Program-made: the position numbers and the translations under genes
In this document: in pieces, positions 21,501-30,300 of the stretch
Position numbering within the stretch: position 1 is the first letter of the stretch
Layout: every line of letters begins with the position of its first letter
The notes under the pieces: generated by a model
Told to the model about the DNA's origin: nothing
The model's database searches: none
What the model saw: the letters and a program-made list of their open reading frames with translations, nothing else
IMG/VR virus record: IMGVR_UViG_3300021959_000129
Span: 1-39,373 of that record
Source of the DNA: a virus
Length of the DNA stretch: 39,373 nt
Strand: one strand, 5' to 3'

Positions 21501-24400
21501 TCAATAGATGATAATTTATCTTTTCTGATTTGTGAGATTTCAGTTGTGTTTCCAAGTCTTGATATTAAAGGTAACATATTTTTAAAAAATGCTTTTTCAC
21601 CTTTATTTAATTGATTATAATCAGCATCTTTAAATTCTTTTAAGCTTGAATGATATACATTAGCGTTATCTACTTCATATAAAGCTTTTAAAGACTCTAA
21701 CACTTGTTGCTCTCTTTTATTTTTTATAGTGCTTTCGCTTGAAAGTGTTTTAAACAATTTTTTAAATCTATTTGCTTCTAATACATAATTGAAATTTTCA
21801 GCATTAAATCTAAATAAAGAATTGTTATACAAAATTTGTCTATCAGCTTCTACTTCTAAGTTTTTATGATAATCTAATTCAAAAGATTCTTTCATGTCTT
21901 GTACTGCTTTAACAAATCTATTTAAACCAGTACCATCTTCTTTTAATTTTACTTCGCCTTTAAGTTCTACTTTTGCCCCACCTCGCAAACTTTGTGTCAT
22001 TAGACTAGTATGTTCTACGTGTCTATTATACCATTCTATAGCATCTGATTGTTCTAAAGTAAGGTTTCCTCTATTTCTAATTCTAGGAACTTGTTGTATT
22101 TGATATATTCCTTGTACATCTGGGTCTAATAAATTTGCTCCATCTTTTTCTTTTGAAATACTTTTTGCATAACTGTTACCATCTTTATCTTTTAATAATT
22201 CAGATATTTCTGTAATTTTAGGGACTTGGCTTATACCTGTATTGCTATAACTTTCTACTTTAGTATGCATAACTGACATTTGTATGTCAAGGTCTCGCTC
22301 CCAACCCATTTCTCTATAATTTTTTATTGTATCTGTATATTGTTTATAACTCATTTCTGAAAGTTCCATAATTTCTTTTTTAGAACTTTCTATGTATCCT
22401 TCATTTTCAAAATGTTTTTTAACGTTTTGATGAATTTCATTAGTCATTTGATAGTCTTTATCTCTTGTAATTTTTTCAGATTCAGCTTTTGTTTGTTGAA
22501 CTTTCATACCTCTATCTTTTGTTATTGGATTAATAACATTAAGAATTGATTCTGTTGATGTTAAAGCTGCGTTTACTTCTGCTCTATCAGCTATAGTTTC
22601 ATCCATTCTTCTGCTTCTTGCAATAATACTAGCCCAAGGACCTTGACCAAAATCAACGCCTAAAGCTTCCCACATTTCTCCTATTTGACGCAATTCAGCT
22701 CTTTGCTCACCATATTCTTTTTTATAACCGCTCCAGCTTCCGTACATATCTTCAGCTTTTATTTCACCTTGTTTAAAATTAATTTCTTTACCATGTTTAA
22801 ATAAAAAATATCCAGTTAAAAATCCTATCATTTTATCTTCAAACATAATATTTTCATCAAATAAAACTTGAGGACCTCCACCTAAAACCATACCACCATA
22901 CCCCATACGCAATTGACTTCCAACTATATCTTTTCTTAAAAGAGCTGGAAAATCTTTTCTCCATGCTTTTGAAGCGTAAGTTCCTACAGTTTTTAAATTA
23001 TCTTTTAACATTTGTCCTAATGCATCTTTTTCAACATCAGTTCCAAAATGTAATTTTTCTCTTATATTAGCTCTGCTAAAATTAAATTCTTTAGGCAATA
23101 CTCCTTTTAATGGATGGTCTTCAAAAGCTGTTCTCATTTGTTTACGCATTTGACCATCGCCCATTTTTAATTTGTCGTAATGTCTAAACATATTATACAA
23201 ACTCAATCTATCATTTATTGCCGCAGTGTTTGTTCCAATAGGATTATATTTATCAGCCATTTTTGGCATATAACCTAATAATAATTTACCTTGAGCTCTT
23301 CCACTTTTTGTAAATAAGTTAGGTATTGCTCCTCCCTGTACACCTCCTGGAATAAATCTACCGACACCTAATAAATTACCTAATACAAACGCTTGTCCTA
23401 AAACGTCATCCATTTCATCCAATCTAGCTTCTGTTCCGTCGTGTTGATGAAATCCTCCAGCAACATTAGTTACGTGCATAGCTCCTTCTACTGCTGCAAA
23501 TGCTATACCTTCTTCTAAAGCTGTTGCTAATCTAGCTGATGCTTTTCCTTCGTTTCCAAATGGAACTGCTCTCATTAATTGTTGACGAAACTCAGTAATA
23601 GGTCTTGCTCCAACTCTCTCCCATTCTTTTGCAAATTGACTACCAAATTTGTTTAAAACAGTATTAGTTATTTCTCCTGTTTTAGGGTCAATAACATCAT
23701 CTCCAATTTTTAATCCTAGTTCGCTAGCTCTTTTTTGTAAAAATTTACCAGCGTATAACATAGTATCAGAACTAAATTTATTTCTATCTACTACTGTTTT
23801 GAAGGTTCTATCTGCTCCAAATTCTTCTATCTTCTTTAATAATCCTCTTTCTACAACATCGTCAAAAAACATTTTTTCTGTTTGTTCAGCTGTTAAAGGA
23901 GCAAGAGAATCTCTTTGTTTTCCTACATGTTTAACTTTTCCTTTTAAATGTTCTTTAGCCCATGGTCTTAATTCTTCAACCATTTTTGTTCCACTAAATT
24001 TGCTTGTTGCTCTTACTCCAACTTTAGCAGCTTTTCCAAATAAACTCATAGGAGCCATAAAACCAGCAACTGTACCTAATGTTGCACCTATTTTACCCCC
24101 TAACGTTTCAGCTTCTTCAGCTTCCCCAAATGCAAATTTACTTAATCCCAATGTTGCAGTTTCAGCACCTCTTTGTGCAAATTGACTACCAAATTCTCCT
24201 AAACCACGCAATATATTTCTTTCTTTTACTTGAGGAGCATCTATTGGTTTAGTTATTTTGGATAAATCATCTAAGGTAGGAAGATTAAAAAAGTCTGCAT
24301 CAAACATACCTTCACTTGATTGTGCTGGTGTATTTACATCAAAGACTGCGTCTGCTAAGGTCTGTGATAAAATATCTTCTATAGATTTTTTTTCTGACAT
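15575..24400 (-). CDS. Giant virion protein with RNA-polymerase DFDGD motif
   Basis: The 2941-residue protein holds EYDFDGDTI, with Asp2127, Asp2129 and Asp2131. This is the metal-binding DxDGD signature of the beta-prime double-psi barrel in two-barrel RNA polymerases (cellular beta-prime NADFDGD, YonO, crAss-like gp66). A possible beta-like barrel lies upstream around Lys1635 and Lys1646 (GYKGGNIPEIFSQKARF); this part is uncertain. The N-terminus has a Gly/Ala-rich membrane-active segment (residues about 100-135), as in ejected proteins, and a second one near residue 500. The rest is mostly helical with coiled coils around residues 2500-2650. Its place among ejection proteins suggests that it is packaged and injected to transcribe early genes. 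No Shine-Dalgarno sequence precedes its start. Confidence 0.7.
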   Translation of the reverse strand: MSEKKSIEDILSQTLADAVFDVNTPAQSSEGMFDADFFNLPTLDDLSKITKPIDAPQVKERNILRGLGEFGSQFAQRGAETATLGLSKFAFGEAEEAETLGGKIGATLGTVAGFMAPMSLFGKAAKVGVRATSKFSGTKMVEELRPWAKEHLKGKVKHVGKQRDSLAPLTAEQTEKMFFDDVVERGLLKKIEEFGADRTFKTVVDRNKFSSDTMLYAGKFLQKRASELGLKIGDDVIDPKTGEITNTVLNKFGSQFAKEWERVGARPITEFRQQLMRAVPFGNEGKASARLATALEEGIAFAAVEGAMHVTNVAGGFHQHDGTEARLDEMDDVLGQAFVLGNLLGVGRFIPGGVQGGAIPNLFTKSGRAQGKLLLGYMPKMADKYNPIGTNTAAINDRLSLYNMFRHYDKLKMGDGQMRKQMRTAFEDHPLKGVLPKEFNFSRANIREKLHFGTDVEKDALGQMLKDNLKTVGTYASKAWRKDFPALLRKDIVGSQLRMGYGGMVLGGGPQVLFDENIMFEDKMIGFLTGYFLFKHGKEINFKQGEIKAEDMYGSWSGYKKEYGEQRAELRQIGEMWEALGVDFGQGPWASIIARSRRMDETIADRAEVNAALTSTESILNVINPITKDRGMKVQQTKAESEKITRDKDYQMTNEIHQNVKKHFENEGYIESSKKEIMELSEMSYKQYTDTIKNYREMGWERDLDIQMSVMHTKVESYSNTGISQVPKITEISELLKDKDGNSYAKSISKEKDGANLLDPDVQGIYQIQQVPRIRNRGNLTLEQSDAIEWYNRHVEHTSLMTQSLRGGAKVELKGEVKLKEDGTGLNRFVKAVQDMKESFELDYHKNLEVEADRQILYNNSLFRFNAENFNYVLEANRFKKLFKTLSSESTIKNKREQQVLESLKALYEVDNANVYHSSLKEFKDADYNQLNKGEKAFFKNMLPLISRLGNTTEISQIRKDKLSSIDKAEVKKLKEIFESEGFNLISSPKEIGAFFKSDMTDLLLREDISMFPMPDGAGGTRVSTINDRAIISRIFASPLVKNRESRMLRETFNVFDTVDMKTFGTWKDFTSSDKFQKLPLIEKKNMESFKEALDSQGINFNQLNALNKFLEPYMLQDVKGVRAGFFRKSQEIVELPPEKYVELLQTLRYLKDQHVTTVEYPLFIKDLQQIAKSEKHEYKSIAGEINKMINKALPKQQLHIYTLLKNHKMLNEQNMLGYKRNMKIEDPQTSMENSFNAFKEDFGSRTHVENKDFDALVKEKFEDGQFMSEIFDNPIRTPDNLFDKYQFPVNGKFATKDNIVDTRGEQLKSVFYSEYKGKDLYNFGKDLKREILENNENVNVEHLDVEVTTMMKSVNKAERVMQIDIDANSRPSNMSETTVASNKFYKTLKRVIGDDIIIINENFIPLSKQKYADTNSMEHIKNLNESLGAENNLLVNGEKIAKRRNNQSMEQLKLEEKNNNPNAYIDSMPIGTFVKFPNASGGAFVKETQYSSIARQYAKKFPNADLTKLNVLKDKDGNYYYKDNRAQSQNLEPINQMVVDLVYSDFMSEGQFKSITQSTDKALNKNLKYFVLFKNDNEFTPTKRFRNDASRLLQESTADFGMRKNQLLDGLSFDETNSKVFVIRDEVAPGQGYKGGNIPEIFSQKARFDRRLHKENPDLFVLTNTMGQPIRTADVQMISRADAQALGKEKKWEIIKENYESTDFVDKSMFDGVTFEHPSVHMAKAYINGKSPESIDLVQGNKWIGKRYTDKGELEFVKSYGIKMEYFDNIFGKTLSDGTRIAQIETVSGNKTIGRQSDRLSQNIIEITNMKDLEFLPADKGIPFKFEEYPLLYTSESKDYIRKSPDNMKYFQDRDAMQADYLKDVQPGISKALDKINDIGLDSPYRESARAWYAAEIMKNYFTRGEGVDLDTKQTGLNLTLAKYGIDPSFNMMGVNDMLHRSYVNGEIYKYKNEGTKTSVAPELPGMNLKPMIGSPKEGIWQYPEALPSILDANVTVKSKEGESNAILIRSEKTKDSAPEQAIVLSDIVKENPVELNKILKDLPTQQKATLQKLIEISKAEMNAGKYVKELAKLGDNGVSFQLLKEFRRDPNQAGSARMLFAVKDFNKDNSHIISSVEGARRAEYDFDGDTITSMSNFTKNGLKELVELQTSVLDAPKVNELANAMSYDGLTWNFAGLVKRGELENKAQNFKAIFMQAPQLMQEIRMIGNNNVILRNHGYTGAAIQIQPNVFLAAKGGTGFKSADAIALNRELKQLGQASLDTGGQGYRKDIFTTSENLLERLFLTGDAPLFDVVTVDWKTNELRPVADSRLGNRELYLFHTLLRPLRSLLTAEKNDFSSGKQESSGPYSITKAIDGYNKRMKWLEKDVFDVPKDHPLYSSLKEYEKRLKDTGRKQEIFTGFGTNAHLSGVLTNPENYSPRNRALMEQYDMYNRKIDYTRQGGQNVNEFYPQYESIIATESKAYSESLKGMELTEKSIMQLLKEASYNQKKLREAQDELASYITTNKGDIQLGVNNKDNVTLKNIERTQVYRLEKEIRRLENSIKANEEQANQYYGSKNVLEKRVKLLEDYVRNYQLPNEIKNRAKKNEKFDRKEQNAWVKQQVKKGRKVTTPKNDTQFIVNQSNRMFATVMHGYSQQKLGLNTFDSMRFDKEASQIKSYYRKNSKNLKDQTGEYNVNQRNLLELDTFDRIDNYLENRTPMEQIHLLTKLMEPESNIMELQIFQGELYPTIVEPGYHSRHMMLLRYMNTRLAERNPFLSEFMLSNYAKAFNESVDVFAGTATNNRFSKAMGQEFYDAKQAEMYTVDINPVRHHAAEFFRNYAPHSTSEVNKLSRLSQYEAIMTLYGGKMFSDVVNNNKILNSPIGKVDSNGNWLKPGARDENIQAQIISPERNLIFDEAMPSSVDLPSGFTGKQNGWGGGKKHYDNLISEAVKKCVGEVK

Positions 24401-24406
24401 ATATTA

Positions 24407-25675
24407 TTATTTCTGAGCTTTATAAGTAGGTGTTTCTATTAAAGCCCTACCTTCGCTTTTGTCTATTTTAACATCTGGAATAATAGTGCTTTGTATCAAA
24501 CTTTCTTTTTTAGCTTGTTCTGATGATATGACGCCTGCATACTCTTCTTCCAATTTGTCTAATACTGTATTGTTATCTTGTATATATGAACTATAAATAT
24601 CTCTCTGTTTTTCCAATGCTATTAAATTTGCAGAATCTATAGCTCTATCATTTTCGTTATACAATCCTATACCTTTCTCGTGTTCATTAACTCTTCTAGA
24701 TATATTTTGATTTAAAGTATTAATTTCTCTATTAGTATTAATTAATTTATTTTGAGCAACTTCTAAATTGTCTTCTACTCCTTCTAAGCTTTCTACACTA
24801 AATGGTTTACTTGAATCGTAAACATAATCACCTTCTAGTTTATATCCGCTTTGACCAATTTTAGTTGCTTCTTCATCAAATTCTATTCCTTCAATTTTTG
24901 ATGCCCATTCAGTTTCTGTGTAATAATTCTTACCTTCATCTATAAGCTGTTCTTTAGGAGTTTCAAATTGTTGAGTTTCTCCTTGAGTTCTTTTTAATTT
25001 ACCTCCACTTAAGAAGTTTTCATAGTCAAAATCATATTGTAAATCCCCTTTATTAGATTGAAAACCTTCAGCTAACAACCCTAAAGATGCTATATCAAAT
25101 TCGCTACTTCTTTTAAATGCATTTATGTCTTGAGCAAAATTATCTTTAGTATAAATACCGCTATTTACAGCAGCTCGTAAAAAACTTTTATCTTTTCTTT
25201 TTACAAGAAATAAATCTACAACTTCTTGCATAACAGCTGAATTTGTTCTACCGCTTTTTTCGTATTGGTATATACTAGCAACTATTTTTTTTGCATCTCT
25301 TCCGCTAAATCCATCTTGTACATACTTTGCTATTAAACCTTGATAACCATCTGAGCCTCTTGCATCTAAAGCAGATTCTTTTAGCAATCCTCCTTCTTCC
25401 ATAAAATCTTTAAAATATGTTAAAAAATCATTTTGAAAATAACCAGTATATAACGTTCCTAAATATTCTTGTTTTTTAGCTTCTACTCTTAAAGCAAGTT
25501 TTTCTGTTTTTTGGTCAAAAGCTATTCTTTCTTCCATAGCCAATCTTCTTTCTGCTCTGTCTGACTCTAAAGCTAATGACATAGCCTGCAAAGATTGAGC
25601 AGTTTCTGTTTCTTGTCTTCTTTCTTGAGACCTAAGAATTGCTAATAATGAATCTGCTATTGTGTTTTCTGCCAT
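24407..25675 (-). CDS. Probable internal virion protein, 422 residues
   Basis: A helical, Gln/Glu-rich protein. Residues about 15-75 form a strongly charged coiled coil, the middle is mixed, and a second coiled coil lies around residues 300-390. It has AAGGAT before the start and ends six bases before the giant gene. No enzyme motif is visible. By position it corresponds to the middle member of an ejection set (like T7 gp15 between gp14 and gp16), but there is no direct sequence match that I can see. Confidence 0.6.
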   Translation of the reverse strand: MAENTIADSLLAILRSQERRQETETAQSLQAMSLALESDRAERRLAMEERIAFDQKTEKLALRVEAKKQEYLGTLYTGYFQNDFLTYFKDFMEEGGLLKESALDARGSDGYQGLIAKYVQDGFSGRDAKKIVASIYQYEKSGRTNSAVMQEVVDLFLVKRKDKSFLRAAVNSGIYTKDNFAQDINAFKRSSEFDIASLGLLAEGFQSNKGDLQYDFDYENFLSGGKLKRTQGETQQFETPKEQLIDEGKNYYTETEWASKIEGIEFDEEATKIGQSGYKLEGDYVYDSSKPFSVESLEGVEDNLEVAQNKLINTNREINTLNQNISRRVNEHEKGIGLYNENDRAIDSANLIALEKQRDIYSSYIQDNNTVLDKLEEEYAGVISSEQAKKESLIQSTIIPDVKIDKSEGRALIETPTYKAQK

Positions 25676-25684
25676 AATTAATCC

Positions 25685-26185
25685 TTAAAATATATTTTGA
25701 TACCATTTTTTTCTTTTGCCCAATTGTTTGTTTTGAGCTTGTAATACTTGTATTTGACCTAAAATGCTACTTCTTTTTTGCGCTTCTTCTGAATCTATAC
25801 CAGCTAACATTTTATCTAAATTTTTATTAGAATCCATAACTTTCTGATTAAAATCTTCAGCCATTTTTCTAGCGCCTTCTGAAAATTGTTCTTCTACTTG
25901 CATATTTTTAGCAAATCCACCAGTACTAGCATCCTCTCTTCTTTTGTATAAATCGGTAGTTACATCAGATAATTTTTTACCAATATTTTCAAAACTTTCT
26001 TGTTGTTCAATTTGAGCGCCTTCTTTACTAGCAGAAGTTAATTCATCTAAGCTATCTAAACTTTCTCTTAAACTTTTCATTTGAGCGCTATTTGATGCCA
26101 TTTGCGCCCTATTTTGAGACGCTTGTCCTCCAGCTCCTAAAAGCCTAGAACCTACGTTAGCTGCTAAAGTTGCCCAAAAAGCCAT
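25685..26185 (-). CDS. Small internal virion protein, T7 gp14-like position
   Basis: A 166-residue protein that starts MAFWATLAANVGSRLLGAGG, a short Ala/Gly-rich membrane-active segment, then Gln/Asn/Ser-rich helices (SQNRAQMASNSAQM) and a long coiled coil. Such an N-terminus followed by coiled coil is typical of small ejected core proteins that insert into the outer membrane of the host. Its start overlaps the stop of the preceding gene (TAATG). The match is by composition and place, not by a recognised domain. Confidence 0.6.
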   Translation of the reverse strand: MAFWATLAANVGSRLLGAGGQASQNRAQMASNSAQMKSLRESLDSLDELTSASKEGAQIEQQESFENIGKKLSDVTTDLYKRREDASTGGFAKNMQVEEQFSEGARKMAEDFNQKVMDSNKNLDKMLAGIDSEEAQKRSSILGQIQVLQAQNKQLGKRKKWYQNIF

Positions 26186-26703
26186 TAACTATTCCAATCC
26201 ATTGTATCCCATAAACTTTTAAATTCAAAAGGTTTATAGTCTTTATATTTTTTTTCTTCTTCTTCTTCAGTTTTTCTATATCTAGTATCATTTATACCTA
26301 AAACTTTATTTAATCTTAATTCTTTTTCTTTTTGAAATAAAGCTTGAAAATCTCCCTTGCTATATTCATCTCCCGCTAGTGTATAAGTTTGACTTCTTCT
26401 GTCAAAATCAAGGTCGGGAACTATCATTTCTCCATCTTCTGATTTAGTAGCTAATTTTCTTCTTGCTATATCAATACCTTGTTCTACTTCAGATTGAGTA
26501 GTTGTAGCTTCTCCTATTTCTTGTTTAATTTCTCCAAGTTTACCAGCAAAATTTAATATGTTTTGAAACGTGTCATATTTTTGCTTTACGCCCTGTACTC
26601 TAATAGCTCCTAAGCTTTTTTGAACATCTGCTTGTGTTACATTATATGCATAATCAGACTGAGCTTCACCTATTCTGTCATATATTGTTTTTACTTTAGC
26701 CAT
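26185..26703 (-). CDS. Virion-associated hypothetical protein, 172 residues
   Basis: The first gene of the ejection cluster, with GAGG at 26708-26711 and a candidate promoter just upstream. The protein is helical and charged, with a long Gln/Lys/Glu region in the first half, an acidic Glu-rich run near residues 147-152 and a Trp/Phe-rich end. No family is recognised. It is probably structural, as its neighbours suggest. Confidence 0.6.
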   Translation of the reverse strand: MAKVKTIYDRIGEAQSDYAYNVTQADVQKSLGAIRVQGVKQKYDTFQNILNFAGKLGEIKQEIGEATTTQSEVEQGIDIARRKLATKSEDGEMIVPDLDFDRRSQTYTLAGDEYSKGDFQALFQKEKELRLNKVLGINDTRYRKTEEEEEKKYKDYKPFEFKSLWDTMDWNS

Positions 26704-26726
26704 AATTCCTCACAGATTTTATAAAT

Positions 26727-26755
26727 AATATACAGATAATATCTTTAATATTCAA
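26727..26755 (-). promoter_or_regulatory. Candidate late promoter before the ejection genes
   Basis: Read on the minus strand, TTGAAT (26755-26750) is followed after exactly 17 bases by TATATT (26732-26727). Transcription would start near 26720, leaving a short leader with GAGG before ATG 26703. It lies in a 57-base gap between the fibre-associated gene and the ejection cluster, one of the few real gaps in the late block. The motif would suit host sigma70. It could add extra expression of the ejection genes. Confidence 0.45.
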
Positions 26756-26760
26756 CAACT

Positions 26761-27360
26761 TTATCCTCCGCCTTCATCCATCTGTACATTTATAGTAATT
26801 GTTCTAGTTACAGATACTGTGCTACCACCGCTTGGAGTGTTAGATAAGGTAATTGTAGACGTTCCAGAATAATAGTTTGCATCTACGTTATCATTAGGAA
26901 AATCTACGTAAAATCTCATATATAATGTTTGTGGGCTATTTGCTAAAGATATGCTTACACTATCGGAAACATTACTACTATTTGTAGTTCCGTTTGCTAT
27001 AGGACTTGTACTTACTCTAACACGCATATTTCCTACATTAGAACCTAAACCACTAAATACAGGATTACCACAAGATATTGTAGTAGTTCCATTAGTTCCA
27101 TTAGTTAATACTGCTGTCTTGGTAGTAGATATATCAAAAGTACTTCCAAATGAATCATAGTATGTAGAAAAACTAAAGTTACCAAATACACTTGACCATT
27201 CAGGGTCTAATGATAGCCCATAAAATTCATCCATACTATCAGGAGTTGTTAAACTAAAAGCTGCTGATGCGCTTCTTAAATCTAATGTATCGTTAGTATT
27301 ATTATTCATTTCGTCATTAATATCACCAAAACTTATAGGTCCTGAAAGCTGTAATGTCAT
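26761..27360 (-). CDS. Fibre-associated protein, copy 2
   Basis: The 199-residue protein begins LQLSGPISFGDINDE and continues to MDEFYGLSLD near residue 45. This opening (SG-IS--DIN) and the EFY motif recur in the 196-residue gene at 35153-35743 and are common in phage proteins tied to tail fibres. The rest is beta-rich with Thr, Ser, Asn and Gly repeats. It overlaps the fibre gene by four bases (ATGA) with GAGGAG upstream. It is probably a receptor-binding or fibre-tip protein. Confidence 0.65.
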   Translation of the reverse strand: MTLQLSGPISFGDINDEMNNNTNDTLDLRSASAAFSLTTPDSMDEFYGLSLDPEWSSVFGNFSFSTYYDSFGSTFDISTTKTAVLTNGTNGTTTISCGNPVFSGLGSNVGNMRVRVSTSPIANGTTNSSNVSDSVSISLANSPQTLYMRFYVDFPNDNVDANYYSGTSTITLSNTPSGGSTVSVTRTITINVQMDEGGG

Positions 27361-30300
27361 TTTTCAAGCTCCTCTATACGTTTTGTTAATTCTTGTATTG
27401 TATCAACTAAATAAGGTATAATTTTTATATATGATACAGTTTTAACTTTTTCATCATCTCCTATAAATCCAGGAGTAACATGAACTACATTAGGCAACAC
27501 TTCTTCTACTTCTTGTGCTATAAACCCTACATCCTCTAAATTATCTTCTTTCCATTTATATGTACTAGGTTTTAATTGCATAACTAATTCAGAAGAATTT
27601 TTTAACCTTTCTATGTCTTTTTTAAGTCTTATATCAGATACATTTAAAAAATTACCAGATGCGCCAAATGCGGTGATATTTCCAGCTGAGACTACATCAC
27701 CATCGTGTTGGACTTGAAACTTCTTTGTAGACCCATTTTTAGCCTGTATAAACACAAAATCATCTCTATCTAATGAATTTAAATTGCTTACATCTACATC
27801 TAGTCCCATTAAACATAAAGCTCCGTCTGCGTAATTATCGCCACTAAGAGTATCTTTAACTATAGTTTGAAATTGATAAATACTTGTTCCCGCTCCACTA
27901 TTATCCGTAAATCTTATATTACTAGCTCCTGTAGCAGAATCTATTTGAGTATCAAACAACATTGATTGTTTAATATATTTATCAGTACCAAAATTATTAG
28001 AATAAGATTTGTTTAAACTAAACACACTAGTTATAGGAGTTGAATTTACTGCTTGTGCTTGCAAATTGTTATCTACGATTTTAGTGTAAAAATTAGTTTT
28101 AGTTGCATCCGTGCTATCTACTTTAAAAAATCTATTAGCTATAATATTATTAGTTATTTGGTCTTCAGACCACAATCTTTTTGCATAGACTACATCAGTA
28201 GCAGCAGATAAATTACCTGTTCCTCCATTCCAAACAGGAGCACTATTAGCTACAATAAAATCATCATATTCAAATGCTTGAGTACTACTACCTACTTCAA
28301 ATATATCTACATTATTTCTTTTTACTGTAAGCGTAGCGTTGCTACTATCGTTTGGTAAAATCTCTACTTTATTTTGTGCGTCTTGTTCTGCTGTTAAAGA
28401 ACCTTTTATTGCTAAAGTGTTTGAAGCGTGAGTCCATACTAAAGAACCAGTAGTCCCTCCTAAAAAAAAGTCTCCATTGTTTTTCATCATAGTTTTCCAA
28501 CCATTGTTGTAATATCCCATAAATTCTGAAGTGATATTTAATCCAGTACTTGGAGTACCATTTGTAGTTAAAGTAAACCCTCCACTACCTCCAAAAGAAT
28601 ATGTAGTTGGATTATCTTGTGCAGAATCATTTGCTTCAGCATCAGTTGGTGCAAAGTCTCCAGGGTTACTTACTGTAATATCTCCAGTTATATTTAAAAC
28701 ACCAGTAGAAGAATCCCATGTTAATGTATTATTACCAGCTCCAGTACTTATTAATGCAAAATCACCATTACGGTCCATATATGTTTTAAAAGCTCCATTT
28801 GCATAATATCCTAATCTATTTGCGTCTAAAAAGAAACCGCTACCAGAAGGACTATCGTTTAAAAGGTCTGTTAATTTTTGTTTATCTTGATTTGTAGCGT
28901 ATGAATCAACATCAGATATATCTGAAGCTGTAATAGTTAAAGTTCCTGAATTAATTGATATACCTCCTATTTCACCAGAAGTAGCATATATATGTCCTTT
29001 TAAGTAAACATCTTCACCATATAATCCATATAAATCACTTTGACTACCATTTAATCCAGCATCAGTATCTGTAATTCCATCAAGTTTACCTACACGCACT
29101 TTAGTCTTTGTAGCGTCATTCCAATCATTGTAACTTGCTATACCATCTTTAATATCAATAAAAGGTGCATTAGAATCATCTGAAGTTAAATATATACTTC
29201 CTTGTCTAGTTGCAACGCTCGTATTTCCTATACGAACAAATTCATCTCCAGCCTCAGGAAAACTACTATTGTTGTATCCTATGTTAGTTACTGTTGCTAC
29301 ATTATTAGAAACAGAGCTTACTTTGTAGACTAATTTTTTAATTATATTTGCACCAGAAGCAGCAGCTCCAGGTTTAACTTGTTGCATCATTATAATATCG
29401 TTAGCTACAAAAGGACATAAATTGTTTTGGGGTTCTTCAAATGTTATAGTACCATCATCATTAATAGCGCTTAAACTATTAGAGCTTTCTACTTTAGCAC
29501 TGCTAGTAATAAATACATTACCATTAGTCGCTCTAACTTGTTGTATTAATAATTCATATACCGTTAAAGTTCCTCGCAATATTAAATCTTTAAATTCAGC
29601 TGTAGATGTATTGTCTATTTTCCATCCACTACCAGCAAAACCTGATGAATAAGGGTCTGAGCTTATATCGTCTCCAGAAACAACTATATCACCAAACTGA
29701 ACATTGTCAGTAGTTCTTACTGCTTGATTCATTGGATATAATTCATTTGCTCCATGACCAGTATTTAATGTTATTCCAGTAATAGCACTACCGCTTATGT
29801 TTCCAAACTGAACATTAGAACTTGTAGTTAAATGTTGTCCAGTATTGTATTCTAATTGTGTATTGCCAATAGAATTAGACACAATGCTTAAAGAAGCAGT
29901 TGAACCTTCTCCTTGAGAATGATTAACAGATACTTGGCTATTGCCTGTTACATTAACCATATAATTACCTGTTGTCTGCGTAGTAAGAGTTACAGCATTA
30001 TCAGCTATCATTGAACTTTCTACTGCATCAGCTTGTATAGTTAAAGAACCAGTAGCATTTCCTAAATTGCTTAATACTAAAGAACCTTGAACATCTCCGC
30101 TATTAAAGCTAACTTCTGGAGATTTGTTAATTACTACTGTACTTGCTATATCTCCGCCATTAATATCTATATTAGAAAAAGTTGGTTGACCAGTAAAAGA
30201 CGCATTCCCAGAAAAAATAGGATTACCTGAAAAAGTATGATTAGCTGTAATAGTTCTAGCAGCTATGTTGTGTACATAATGAGGATGGTCATCATCATCT

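Noticed and set aside
23649-24185. 178-residue plus-strand reading frame inside the giant gene
   Set aside because: It is a Leu/Ser/Pro/Phe-rich antisense shadow of an AT-rich gene on the other strand.
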